DNA of 64,000 nt, from assembly GCA_021234155.1 (NCBI GenBank), contig JAJEKV010000031.1, positions 2,757,055-2,821,054 on the forward strand, written 5' to 3'. This document shows positions 36,801 to 49,500 of the stretch, one piece after another. Position numbers and translations under genes: made by a program. Numbering within the stretch: the stretch's first letter is position 1; the number at the start of each line of letters is the position of its first letter. The stretch is from Isoetes taiwanensis (lineage: Eukaryota > Streptophyta > Lycopodiopsida > Isoetales > Isoetaceae). The notes under the pieces are model-generated. The model ran no database searches, was not told where the DNA came from, and saw nothing but the letters and a program-made list of their open reading frames with translations.

Positions 36801-39800
36801 ATTCTATTCTAATGGATGTTAAAAGTGTTCTATTCACTTAAATAAATGTTGTAGTATATTTACCATCTTATCTGCCTCATGTCCTAAACCTACCTAAATT
36901 CTTGAAGCAAGTTAGTCATCTTATCGCTTCATGCCCTAAAGCTTGCCTAATTCCCTAAGCAAGTGTGACTTCCATATTCTCTCTAAGATCAACAGTTATC
37001 ATGTCTTACTCCATCTTATTGCAGATGCAGCCACATTACCTAATTGACATGTGCTTATTATCTCAAGGATCAAAACGTCCACCTAAATGTCTTGTTCACA
37101 TCTTCTTCCTTATAGCATTCACGATGTACAATTGATGACGAAGTAAAGAGCAGTATTAGGGACCACTACCTTCACATTCACATTTAGTCATGAGATTTTG
37201 CTTCCTGGTCACACTTCACACTGTTTAAATGTTGCATTTGGATGGGGTGGATTTGCTCCAGTGGACATTTTCTCCACTCAGTTTTTAGCAAACGCAATTC
37301 CCGTAGTAGTGTTGAGCAAAATGAGAGCAACCTAAACCATGAGAGCGGGGTTTGGGAGAGCGATACAAGGTTGTGTTACTAGGTGAAGGGATTGAGTCCC
37401 ACACCCTAGATGGTGAAAGTCTAGTATTTGAAAACATCACCAACTTATGCTCCAACCTGAGTGGCATGTGTCTTCATTGTACTGTGTTTGTGATTTTCTC
37501 TGAAGAATAAAGGCTCGCGTCCTTAGGAAAAAAAAAATCATTCTTGGTGTGCAATGTGTTCCGGATCGATGGTTTACATATTCAAACATCATTTAAGATA
37601 TAGTTTATGTCTTTCATAAGTAAGCTTCGTTAAAGTGATGCCAAGTTGTGTCACATGTTTTGTTGCAAGCTTATGGGAATTGTTTTCTATGTCCTCTTGT
37701 GAATTCGTTCCACGTTTCACAATATTAAAAAACACCACTTCCATGTTCTTGGATTGTAGGTAAGATAAGGAAAGCAGATTTACTGTTGGCTTTGACAATT
37801 GCCCAAATATTTATTGCACATATCATATGTTCCATTTTGGGGAGGTAAATCGTTGCCTTTTTAACTATAATATATAAATGTTTTCCAACATGCATGTTAA
37901 AGATAGATAGATAGATAGATAGGTAGATAGATTTATTGATAGATTTTTTTTCGATAGGACGATATTCAGTCAAATAGATAGAAGATAGAAATTGCAATGG
38001 CTTAAGATCCGCAGGACCACAATGCCATGGGACAACATGGACAAGTTTGATTTTTTCCATAAAACAATGGGGTCATTAGGTAACCATGGCGTATAGTGAT
38101 CAAACCAAACCCCATAAATATGAATGAATCGATTGAACTATGCGTAAAAGAAGGTAAACGAACGCTAAGTCCCCGGAAATGATCTTTTTTTTTTTTCTTC
38201 AAACATCATACCAAATAAACCGTAAGATATGCCCATGGATATGCCGCAATATCCAACTTTTCAATCATTAATCTCCAAGATATCTGACGCTTGTACACAA
38301 AATATTTTAGGTTCCAAAGAATAAACATGCCCTTAGGAATTGTGCACTACTTTCCTCCATCTTGGAGCCAATTTAAATTGCCATGGCAATGTCTCATGAG
38401 CATATCTAGAGAAGGGTGGAGAACCCCAATGCTTCCTTCATGCTTCTATGCAAGGAATACATTATGTGAATGTTATAATCTACTTTGTCCATTGATTTAC
38501 CATATACCTCTGATGTTTGGCTTTAGAGATGATCATGAATCGTTGTTTGACATTCATGAGGTATGCTCCACAACTTCTCGATAGAACCTATGTTGCCCAA
38601 GAAATAGTGCAAAACAACTCGGGCCTAAATGCACGCCTCTTCAAGTTGCTAAACCATCAATGCTCACTATGATCTTCTTGGTATGAATGAATTATTACTA
38701 TTTGTCTAGTATCGTCATTTCAAGCTTTTTGTTCGAAAATTCTTTCAAATACATCCGGCAATTGTTTTACTAGCCCTATCATGGTTCCCATTTTGATCTT
38801 TATTGAATTTGTAAACGATCGATTCTACACTATTATGTTTCTCCAGACAAATTGACACAGGCAAAACTCAGAGACAGATTATGTTGGTCATGCCATGTTT
38901 CCTTTTGTTTATCTTAGACATCAGTTAGATTTTGTGGACGTTGAGAAGGTGTTCATGTGTAGACAAACGTTCCTTGATGGTGCTCTTGAGTTGCTCGTTT
39001 TTCATAACGCTCTTTTCCTTAAGTAAATAATGTAAGGTTCAAAATTGCAAAGTTGAATTTACTTGAGCATGGCATAGGATGCAAAGTAGCTTGATATTGT
39101 CACAATGGACATATCTTCCATTTATTTGTAAATTCTCTCATCTTTTGTTTGTAGTAGTAAAATCTATTCTATTCTATGGGGGTTGGGCAATTGTGTTGTG
39201 TAAATAAATGGTGTGGTGCATTTACCATCTTATCCGGCATGGGTGTCCTAAACCTTATTTTGCTAGTTAGTCATCTTGCGCTTCATGTGGCTCAACAAGA
39301 GTTTATGCATTTTATGTAATATGAAGCCCTCATGAAATACTCCATGTAGACTATTTGGTGGAAGTATTCTTAATTGACATGGGTAGGGTTTTAGAGTCAT
39401 AAGATGGGTACATGCATGTCTTCTAATATCGTGCCTCATAAATCATGGATTTACAATTGCTGACCTTTTAAGTGATTTTAATGGACCACTACCTTCACAT
39501 TCACATTTAGTCATGAGATTTTGCTTCATCCCTAGGCTTCATTCGTTTAAATGTTTTTGGATAGGTTACTTTTGTCGACTGGACATTTTCTCCATGCTTT
39601 TGCAATTGAATTCAATAGATGTGCTTGAGCAAAATGAGATCGAACCTAAACTATGATATCCACGGGTTTGGGAGAGCCGATACAAAAAGGTTGTTTACAA
39701 ATATTGAGTCCCACACCCTAAATGCATTACAAGTCTATAAAATAAATCACCAAAATGATGGAAATCAAGTGGCATTGTTGATTGTCTTGATGTTTGTGAT

Positions 39801-40181
39801 TTTTCTATAATTATAAAAGGCTCGCGTCCTTAGGAAAAAAAGTTCTTGGGCAATCATGTTTCTTGATCTAGAGGTTTTACACCTTCAAACATCATTTAAG
39901 ATATAGTTTATTTATTCACTAAGTAAGATTCGTTAAAGTGATGCCAAGGCACAAACACATGTTTTTATTTGCAATAATGGAATTGTTCAACCCTCTTGTG
40001 AATTCGTTCCAATTCTCGCATTCAAAAAGGTCCAACTCCATGTTCTATTGTACTCATCACAAAAGTTCTTTTGCACTTTGACAATTGACAAATATTTATT
40101 GCACATATCATATGTTCCATTTTGGGGGGTAAATCGATAAATTTTAACTATAATATATAAATGTTTTCCAACATGCATGTT

Positions 40182-40238
<57 letters not shown>

Positions 40239-40340
40239 GATTTTAGGACCACAATGCCATGGGACGGTACATGGACAAGGGCATTAAGCCCATAAAACAA
40301 TGGGCTTGTAGTCCGAACAGCAACAATGAGAGGATTCACA
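33819..40340. repeat. Large tandem triplication, unit ~2.4 kb
   Basis: Three copies occur in the same order: 33819-36365, 36366-38780 and 38781 to about 40340 (truncated). Shared blocks are TCTTCGTGGAAATTAAAAAA, (TTCACTTAAGTAAAT)n, CTCCTCTCATCCATTTATG, GAGAGCGGGGTTT...GAGCGATACAAGGTTGTG, AATAAAGGCT-CGTCCTTAG followed by A8, AACATGCATGTTA then (GATA)n, and CATATGCCCATGGATATGCCG. The third copy is the most diverged. An extra copy of the block preceding the unit start lies at 62270-62545, so the unit derives from a dispersed element. I found no coding potential. Confidence 0.8.
34787..35165. mobile_element. Insertion unique to copy 1, with strong foldback
   Basis: Copy 2 reads straight through GTCTTTCATAAGTAAGC, while copy 1 has about 375 extra bases at the same point. 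The insert contains inverted TTAACCGGC/GCCGGTTAA (34789 and 35063). Two nested stems follow: AAGGGGATAAACACCC (35071-35086) pairs with 35150-35165, and CCATTACCTCG (35097-35107) pairs with 35128-35138. Between them are four CCTCGATAAT-like repeats. It is probably a small non-autonomous element; a target duplication is not clear. Confidence 0.6.
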
Positions 40341-40473
40341 TAACAAAATATAAAGTGGAGTAGGACTACCCATAATCAATCCATGAATCAAAGGGTTACT
40401 GATCCTAAATAATAGCATGGCCTCCAAGGTACACTTCCCATTTCCTTTCTTGGCGAGCTTCTCAAACCTAACA

Positions 40474-42110
40474 CAGTTCCTTTCTCCGTCTGCAAAGCTA
40501 TGCTGAGTTTAGATCCTCCTGGATGAATATGTAGCAAAATAACAGGGGGTTCCAGGGGGATTTGATATGGATGTAAAAATAACAATTCCTGAAACCATAA
40601 ACTATACCTAAATAATTGAATAGGTTGTTATAAAAAAAATAAAGATTCAACATAAAAAATAATTACATTAGCTCACTGTGTACATTGATTAAAGTAGTTT
40701 TATAAGGACATTGAGTTATTTTGGTAGAGGTTCGAACCCCCATATTTTATATTCTAAAATCTTAGGCAAAGCCGTATAGAGTTTCGATATTCCCTCAAAA
40801 CCTTAGGCGAAGTATTTCATATTTCAAAATCATAGCTCACTGGGTACATTGGTTATTGAGTTATTTTGGTAGAGGTTCGAACCCCCGTATTTCATATTTT
40901 AAAATTTAGGCAAAGCCGTATAGAGTTTTGATATTCCCTCAAAACCTTAGGCGAAATCGTATTTCATATTTCAAAATCATAGGCGCCTCCAATCATAAAT
41001 GATTCTAAGCGAAAGGAGAGGTGCCCAGAGGCCCCAACATACGATCTGGGTCATAGGATCAATGAATCTGACGACTGTGTTAGTCCAGGGTGCACCTCGT
41101 TTAGAATATGTAACAAAATAACAGGGGGTTCCAGGGGGATTTGATACGGATGTAAAAATAACAATTCCTGAAACCATAGACTATGTATCCCTAAAACAAG
41201 TGAATAGGTTGCTATAAAAAAAACCATAGATTCAAGATAAAAAATAATCACATTACCTCACAGGGTACATTGATTAAAGTAGTCTTATTAGGACTTTGAG
41301 TTATTTTGGTAGAGGTTCGGACCCCCGTATTTCATATTCTAAAATCTTAATAGAGGTTCGATATTCCCTCAAAACCTTAGACGAAATCGATTTCATATTT
41401 CAAAATCATAGGCGCCTCCAATCATAAATGATTATAAGCAAAACGAGAGGTGCCCATAAGTCCCAACATACGATCTGGATCATAGGATCGACGAATCCGA
41501 CGACTGTGGTAGTCCAGGGTGCACCTCGTTTAGAATATGTAGCAAAATAACAGGAGATTCCAAGGGGATTTGAGATGGATGTAAAAATAACAATTCCTGA
41601 AACTATAGACTATATATCCCTAAAACAAGTGAATACGTTGTTATAAAAGAAAACATAGATTCAAGATAAAAAATAATCACATTAGCTCACAGGGTACATT
41701 GGTTAAAGTAGTCTTATTAAGACATTGAGTTGTTTTGGTAGAGGTTCGAACCCCCGTATTTTATATTCTAAAATCTTAGGCAAAGCCGTATAGAGGTTCG
41801 ATATTCCCTTAAAACCTTAGGTGAAATCGTATTTCATATTTCAAAATCATAGGCACCTCCAATCATAAATGATTATAAGCGAAATGAGAGGTGTCTAGAG
41901 GCCCCAACATACGATCTGGGTCGTAGGATCGATGAATCCGGCGATTGTTCCGGCGATTGTGGTAGTCCAGGTGCACCTCGTTTAGAATATGTAGCCAAAT
42001 AATAAGGGGTTCCAGGGGGCTTTGATATGGATGTAAAAATAAAAATTCCTGAAACCATAGACTATATATCCTTAAAACAATTGAACAGGTTGTTATAAAA
42101 AAAAAAAAAA
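40474..42110. repeat. Tandem ~450-bp repeat with tRNA-like A and B boxes
   Basis: About four copies share GGTTCCAGGGGGATTTGATA (near 40547, 41127, 41553 and 42007), CCTCCAATCATAAATGATT and TACGATCTGG. Each has a head resembling a tRNA gene promoter: TAGCTCAC-GGGTA (40669, 40833, 41254 with TACCTCAC, 41683), followed 41-60 bp later by GGTTCGAACCC or a one-base variant (40729, 40874, 41314, 41743). This layout is expected of a tRNA-derived SINE repeated in tandem. Units have A-rich ends, and the array stops in an A12 tract near 42100. No intact tRNA fold is present. Confidence 0.7.
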
Positions 42111-42149
42111 GGGGTGCTGCGCACAGAGGGTTGCCCTCCATGGCCGAAG

Positions 42150-43710
42150 GGTGAAGTGGCTTAAGTCATAGTTCAAAGTCATGTTTTGACAATCAATTCA
42201 AATTGCTACTTCTAGACAACAGAATACTTGATACCATGACTGCCTATGGAATTGGCCTAAAGAAGTCTTTAGTGCTCAACATGGAAGAAGTATTGCAGAA
42301 GCATAAAGATAAGTGTAATAGAGGAGAGAATGGAAATACATGTTTTGTTAGCATAGGAATGAGAGAACTCCTTGAAAACCACCCCTACCCAAGGCATAAG
42401 CATAAGCAGTCTATACGGCGTATTTTAACAAACGATTTTTTTGACTTGAGCATAAGATATTATTAGATTACCTTTTATTATTAGCCGGCCTAAGGACATA
42501 GTGGAATCTCACGCCAAGCACAACATTGCATCGAGGTGTTATGAGGTTAAATGTGTGCTTTGGTCAAGATTCATTAACATATATAACGTTATCAATCTTT
42601 TAGTAAAGTTCTCAACAAAAATTATGAAGTAGCATATATCGTTATATGTTGCCTGTTAATTCACAGGAAACATAAGTTTATAATGGCGGCATGCATATCA
42701 TGACTGAATGATACAGAAGAATAGATTTTTTGTGGTTGCCAGTTTCATACCAAAGAAAAGCCATTGGTTGGCAATTTCATACCAAAGAAAAGCCATGGCC
42801 GCTTATAATTGAATTCCTAAACATGCTATAGGGTAATAGTTAGCCCAGTATGATAGAACCTGGATCAAATTTAAAAATAGATCTGAAATTGGCACCAATA
42901 GCCTACATAATGCAAATTATCCTTTCTTAGTATGGTGACTCCTCATAATATCAAGTTAACAAAAATTACCATACCCAGCCCTTATTGATGTAAGCACCTC
43001 AACATATATCTGATCAAGAATAATCGGAGGAAAGTGAGCATTTGCTCTAGAAAGCAACGCTGAGATAACATAAATGATATGAGTTTTTACATAGATGTAT
43101 AGCAGAAGGGAATATCTGAATTTTGAAGTCTGCACAAAGTGAGATTCTCAACACCAACATTTTTATTTTGCTTCTGTAGAGTTTCGAGGTCATTGTTCCG
43201 CAACATGTAAGTCATGTTTAGCCAACTCGCACATACTTGTCAAAGAACAAAGGTGTTGGATAACTCGAAATAACTTCCACCTGTTTCTATTCTAGTACAT
43301 ACTGAAATTAAAACAAAGAAGCACTGGTGCAATCATTATCTGGACATATGAAAAGATCACTGCATAAATTCTGGAGCTTAAAGTGTGTTGATAAATCCGA
43401 GCCTTGATGAACTAAAAAACTTTTTAGAACTTGGATCAAATTTGGAAATAGATATGAAACAACGGATATACCGGTCTACAACTACAGTAGACTCTGACAT
43501 TCTCTGCGAGATCAAATATAACATCACACATTATAACCAAACATTCACTTCCTTTTATATGAGGTAAGAAAGTAATACCTCGAAGCTCAATAACCTTGTT
43601 AAAAGGTGTTTTACATTTTTTACTTTTTTCAGATCCTGATGCTCATTCGCTGTCAAATAACTAGATTAGAAAAGTCTAAGCAGCATTTCATCTAGCCCTA
43701 AATATAAAAC
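42150..43710. other. Spacer with one unassigned frame
   Basis: An open frame at 42203-42466 (+) has a protein-like stretch (SIGMRELLENHPYPRHKH) but no recognised family and no splice support. The rest is AT-rich. The segment CATACCAAAGAAAAGCCAT occurs twice near 42750 and 42778. Confidence 0.3.
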
Positions 43711-43714
43711 TTAC

Positions 43715-44170
43715 CTAGAGCCTGCATAGCTGCATCATGCCTGTGGAAAGGAGCATTAGCATCTTCTTTATCTCTAAGGTCTCTGAGCTCCATTAGCGTT
43801 CTTCTACAACATTTGCTGTAAGAGAAGAGAAACAATGATCTAGCCCTAAATACAGAAGTTACCTAGAGCCTGCATAGCTACATCATTAGCTGCATCATGA
43901 CTGTGAATCTGGAAAGAAATATATCCATTCTTTTCTATCTCTCAATAGAACATCAAATGTTGCTTTCAATTTCTGAACAAGCATTTATATATCAGACAAC
44001 TGTCATAAAAAAGGACACTGTGAAGTACTAGATTGACCACACTAACCTGGACTTCCTTTTGCATTTGAGATGTTGATGCAGCCCACGTTTTTCTATCAAC
44101 ATCTTCTTTATCTCTAGTCTCTGAGCTCCATCAATTGTTCTTCTAAAACATCTTCTAAAACATTTGCTCT
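43715..44170 (-). pseudogene. Exon-like pieces of an unidentified gene, with duplicated exon ends
   Basis: On the - strand three pieces have splice borders. Piece c ends at 44047 (DRKTWAASTSQMQKEVQ then GTTAGT). Piece b, 43908-43863, starts after TTTCCAG and reads IHSHDAANDVAMQAL then GTAACT. Piece a, 43815-43715, reads TLMELRDLRDKEDANAPFHR then HDAAMQAL then GTAAGT. Pieces a and b share the same final codons and donor. Pieces a and c share the ELRD..RDKEDA/V segment, but c lacks two bases there and is out of frame. c-b looks like the original exon order and a like a fused or shuffled copy. I do not recognise the protein family. Confidence 0.4.
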
Positions 44171-45805
44171 GATACCATCATAACACTGAAACCTTTCTCA
44201 AGCTTACATGTTGAATCATGACTATGTCATGGCATACATTTGAAGAGCCTTATGTAAGCTACAACCATTTGTGATCTGATTAACAAAACACAAAGCATGT
44301 TAAAGATGGAAGGAGGACATGCATCAAGATGGCATTCCAAAGGACTGGATAGAGGTCAGGTCCTTAAACTTACTATATCAACATTCAAGTAGCTAAGCCT
44401 CATAAAGACTCGGAGTCTTCATTAAATAAGTAGTGGCCTTCAAACCAGGTAAGGGCATAACAGTAAGAGATTAGTTTACTGTGTTATTGCGAGGTTTCAA
44501 ATGCAAAGACAAAGTTCAAGTTTGCCATCTGCATTGATAAATCCAGAAAATTAGGTCAAGAAGAATGGCTTTGGACATGCATTATGCCAGGATAGGCCAT
44601 GATCACCCTGTCCGCCTCTACCTTTGCATTCACCATCATATGTCAGCAGCAGAATAAATATTTGACAATAACACATATATTGTAGGGATGTCTTCGTCTA
44701 AGACATGGACAAGTTCTGCAACGGGAGTTTGCAGCAGGTCAACAATGGCTTCTCCAACATGATTTTTAGTAGCTTTATGTTCCAAATACCCTACCATGGA
44801 GCTGTCCAAAAGAAGATTTTATCTGGATATTTTCTGATAATATCTCAGCTGATGACTTCATTATAAGACCAGGTTCTTGACTATAGACCTCCCAAACAAG
44901 CTGAGATTCAATGGGAAGATATGCAAAGGCTGGCATTGATAAAATTTGAATAAAAGAGAGACGCAGGCATGATGGAATGGTAGGACAACTAAATGACAAA
45001 GAACCAGATGCATCTGATTTTGAACTATGCAGATCGTTCTCATGCTTTACATTTTTATCACCTACACTTGTATCCATTGTGTGACTTGTGGGCTTACTTG
45101 AGCCCAGTGCAGCTTATTTTGTTTATTATATCATAAGAGGAAGATATCACTGCCTTTCTAGAGATCCAATATCTCTGCAGCAGCTTATGGGGTAATATGA
45201 TAACTGTTCCTTTATCATAAATAAACTAACATTTGGTTCACACAACCAAACCTGTCCACAATGCATCATTTGTTTTATGCAGCAAAAATTTCCCTTTGCT
45301 TGTTGTTGCATAAATCTTAAAGGGAGCATTTCCAAAGGGGCTGCCTCTTGCAATATCCTTTGGCTGACCATTTTCAACGGGGAGGAAGGAAAAACTACAA
45401 CTTTCCTATTCCAAAATGACACGGGCCCTTTCCTTATTAAACGCTCAAACGGAAAGCAATTTGTGATTCAAACCAGGTACATGCAAGACAACCTTGACAT
45501 AATTATCAAAGTTAAGCCACGCATTTGCCTTTATGAAAGGCATAGCAGAAAATAGGATCTTTGATGTCTTGTGTATTGTCCTATAACTTGATCACTCTGC
45601 CACATTAGTGAGCAGCCCTCTAAAATCAAACTGACAAAATTTGAAGATTTAGCTAACAAGAAGCATCGATACAAGGGAAAGAATAGAAAGAAAGATTTTA
45701 TTAACATCTATCCACTAGAGACATGTAAGGTCTATGAGACCAGACCTATTAGGAGGGCATCATCCTCCTCAGCATTCAACATAACTAAAATAAACAAGAA
45801 ACATA
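44171..45805. other. Spacer, unassigned frames
   Basis: Open frames of about 90-100 codons at 44775-45077 (-), 45147-45422 (-) and 45277-45555 (+) have no recognised domain. It may be intronic or 3' sequence of the gene whose pieces lie at 43.7-44.2 kb. Confidence 0.3.
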
Positions 45806-45813
45806 AACGTAAT
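45806..45813. repeat. Left 8-bp target duplication of the ~17-kb element
   Basis: AACGTAAT lies directly before CAGTGTTGT. It matches AACCTAAT at 62870-62877 at seven of eight positions. Confidence 0.55.
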
Positions 45814-45972
45814 CAGTGTTGTTTACGTACCCGTATTTTACGTTTACGTACGTCCCGTACCTTCCTCACAGTACTATACGTACTATACCTATAAGTTGAC
45901 AGGTCAAATTAAGCTCTTGTTTTATTAATACCGTACTTAACGTATTAATACGTATAGTATGTATGAGGGTAC

Positions 45973-46231
45973 CCCGGGGGGTGCACTCAGAAAAAACCGT
46001 AGAAAACATGTGAGTGTACGGGAGGGGGTTTTTTTAGGGCCAAAACCGTACGTATAAGTATGGGAGGGGGTTTTTTTTGCTTGAATTCCGTATAGATATA
46101 AAAGAAATATGGTAGGGGTATATCAAATATGAGGGATATTATTTTTAGGAAAGTTCCGTATAAGGGATAATTTCTCATGACCCTATGCACGCACATGCCA
46201 TATAGACTTTACATTAAGTGCACCCCCCGGG
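45973..46231. mobile_element. MITE, 259 bp, ends CCCGGGGGGTGCACT
   Basis: Perfect inverted ends of 15 bp and a perfect 8-bp target duplication, GAGGGTAC (45965-45972 and 46232-46239). It is inserted inside the left inverted block of the 17-kb element: removing it and one duplication rebuilds a left block that aligns with the right one. The interior shares AACATGTGAGTG and ATGGCATGTGCGTGC-like sequence with the MITE at 49489, so they are one family. No coding capacity. Confidence 0.85.
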
Positions 46232-46233
46232 GA

Positions 46234-46259
46234 GGGTACACGCACGTTATTGGGGGACA
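46234..46259 (+). repeat. Left inverted block of the 17-kb element
   Basis: GGGTACACGCACGTTATTGG plus GGGACA is the imperfect inverse partner of 61760-61785. The outward continuation AGTATGTATGA (about 45955-45966) is separated from it by the MITE. Confidence 0.6.
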
Positions 46260-46299
46260 CTTTTTTTGTCTGCGACACTGGGTGCTTGTGAGGTGCTTT

Positions 46300-46311
46300 A
46301 CCTTTTTATAT
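46300..46311 (+). promoter_or_regulatory. Possible TATA box of the transposase-like gene
   Basis: TTTTTATATATG lies downstream of the left inverted block and about 265 bp before the chosen ATG. An out-of-frame ATG at 46420 lies between, so an upstream exon or leader intron is possible. Confidence 0.35.
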
Positions 46312-46574
46312 ATGCATTTCTCTCCCCTTATATTCGTCAAGAATAGGTTTTGACGGGCGCTTCCACAGCCCGCGCAAGTTTGAGTTTTCCACCTCTCCGG
46401 ATTTGGGAATTTGTTAGCCATGTCATCAATCCGGTTGGTAGGAGCAGATCTCCCGCTTCTCAGTGGAGCTTTGTTGATGGAGTTGAATTTTGAAGGTTTG
46501 AAACAGAGATCTTGGTTCTGTAACAGTTTTTACGAAGTCTTCTTTATGCATGGAATTGTTTTGGTTTGGAGCCA

Positions 46575-49500
46575 ATGGATCTTGTTGAGAAATATGCAGC
46601 AGAATTTGAAGCAAGATTTGCTGGTCAAGATCGACAAGCCTTAGTTGCTGCATTTGATCACAATGTAGAAATCCACATGCAAAATTTGCATGTTGAAACA
46701 GAAACTTCAGTTCCATTAGAGATCCAGAAGGATCCCTGCTCATTTGAAGCAGTCTCATTTCCAAATGAGAGTGCTGAAACACAACCTGATTCTACACCTT
46801 GTAAGGCTTCTTGCACGAAGACATGTTTTTGTATATCCCCTAATACAGCTTGCAGGAGAATCATGACAGAAAAGAGAAGACAACAGAGGATCAGGAAGAG
46901 AGAGAGGGAGAAATTGGCCTTGGAAAGAGACAAACATACAAAGAGATTGAGCACTAGACATAAACAGAAAGTAACAAAACAAATTGTGGACTGTATCAAC
47001 ACGGTATGTATGAATTTCCATTCTGAAGATAGACTAGATATTATTTCAAGGGCAGCAGAACATCTTCCTGAATTTAAATTGATTGGAAATAAAGCTTTGA
47101 ATGTCTACAAACATGTTGTAGATAATGTAAAGCAGACACTTGCCATCAATAAACTTGCTAGAAGCAAAGACATAAATCAAGCAAGAGCATCAACCATGAT
47201 GATGGTACAAAGTTCTTCTAGCAATCGTGCCGCTTTTATGGCAAAAGTACTTGAATTTGAAAAGGAAGGCTATATATTTGCTCGACAAAAAAGAAAGATT
47301 GTCGACTTTGGAGGACCGTGGTCAATGTTCAAGAGGAGAGCTAGAAATGATAGAATTTCTGATGCAGATCGTGAGCAGATCTATAACTTTTGGATATCTG
47401 AGACAAGGGTGTCTCCTAATAAATGACAAGTTATCAGATTAAGAAGAAATCTTGATGGCAAGAGGATAGCAAGACTACAGAATTTGCATGCAATCCACTT
47501 CCTCGAAGAATCACAGGTACGTTTTGAGTTATGCTACAATTTTGAACATGTTCTAACCTAGTCAGGTTTATCAATGCAGGTAATGTTCTATAAACGTTTC
47601 AAACGGCAATTTCCAAATATGAAAGTTGGAATAAGGTTATTTGAGGTATTGAAGCCAAAGTTCGTTAGACGGCTTAAAGAACGAGAGACATGTTGCTGCA
47701 TCTACCACATGCGAGTTAAATTTGTAAGGCAAACAATCAACAAGGTAAGAAGAGATTCTAAATTTCACGGGGCTAGCTGCAGATGCAAATGCGCCATATG
47801 TGGCCCAGGACCAACATGTCAAGCATATATGCACACTTTCAGCAGTGTGAGCGATATGTGGAGGTCTATGGTTTGTCGAAAAGATGATGCTACATTTTGG
47901 CACAAGCCAAAATGTTTGCAAATGGATTGCGGGGACTGTGGGCTGAAGGCTTTCCTCAAATGTCCAAGGGAGCAGAGTAAATTGAATAGATTGGATTGGA
48001 AGAACTTTGAAAAGGTATATTGGCTGAATTTTGAACTTTGAATTGTTGCTGATTTTGCTGAATTGTTGCTGTTTTTTTGCTGAATTGTTGCTGAATATAT
48101 TTCTTGTTGTGCATGTTGCAGGTGAAAGAGACTTACGTGAAGGAAGTGGGCAAAGATGGAAAGCCGATTGTGAATACAAAGGATGTTATGAAGCTGGTTT
48201 ATAAGAATACATCAACACATGAATTCATGGTGCATGCAGATGCTGTAATTAAGCAGTTCATACCTCATAACTATGCGGCAAGATGGCAAGCTGATCAGTT
48301 CAAGGAGTGCTTACAAACTTTTCCAGAAGATACTATTGTCTCTGTGATTGACTTCGCAGAGAATTATACCTTTAAGATTCAACAGGAAATTCAAACACTG
48401 CACTGGCGAAATGATCAATGTTCTATTCTAGTTCACATCACGTATAGGCATGCCATGAATGGGGAAGTTCCAAATATTAAGATCGGCCACCGCAAGTTGG
48501 TGAAGGAGACCCATTTCTACATGTCTGATGATCGAGAACATGATTCTCCATTTGTCCAGCATTGTCTCCAGATGCATCATGACTATTTGGCTACTATAAC
48601 TTACTCAAAGCATGTGTTTTGGTCTGATGGTTGTGCGTCGCAGTTCAAGTCTTCTAGAGCATTTTATTATTTGGGAAGGTTTTATGAGAAAAATGGAGTA
48701 CAGATTGGCTGGAATTTCTTTGCCTCCTCGCATGGGAAGGGCGAGCACGACGGTGCAGGGGCTGTCATAAAAAGAATACTTACAAGTGAGATGCTAAAGA
48801 GGGATAGCACACCTCTTCATAATGCGGAGGATGCGGTCAAGTTCTTGACATGGTATTTCACATCAAAGAAAGGCCTGCAAGATAAGAACATCATCCGGTA
48901 TGCAAACAATAAGGCTTCTTTTTTTTTACTTAAACAGTACCAATTTCTTCATGTAAATAATGCTAATATGGTATGTCTATGTTTGTAGGCACTTTTGGTT
49001 AATACAGGTTGGGGAAGTGTGCAGTAAATTATGTTATGACTGTGATACATTGAAGGGAACTACATTGAAGGGAACTACAAAGATACACACCATTAGACCA
49101 ATTTGTCAAAACAGACCCACTATGGTAGCTCACAAAGGATTGTCTTGCTTCTGTAGTAGTTGTTGGAAGGGCTTATGGAATAAATGCTTACATTTGAAGA
49201 GGCTGGGAGGTTACACATATTCAGAATTGAAGCCATTTATCGTGGAGAATCACAATCCTGTCACTCATGTGCAATATGAAGGTGACAACCAATGGAAAGC
49301 GCAACTTGTGGAAGTGGGTGATAATTTTGTCGTGAACGCGGAAGCAAACAATGAAGAGAATGTAGAGTTTTGGATTATCAAGTGTACTGAACCAAGACAT
49401 GTTGTGGAAAATGCTTTTAGAGACGAATGGGGTTCAAAATTCAGCAAACAAGAAGTTATCTTAACTGGCAAATATTACAAGTTTGTTGCCCGGGGGATTC

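Noticed and set aside
40474-42110. Possible functional tRNA genes at the GGTTCGAACCC sites
   Set aside because: The A and B boxes are present, but no acceptor stem, anticodon arm or full cloverleaf could be drawn.
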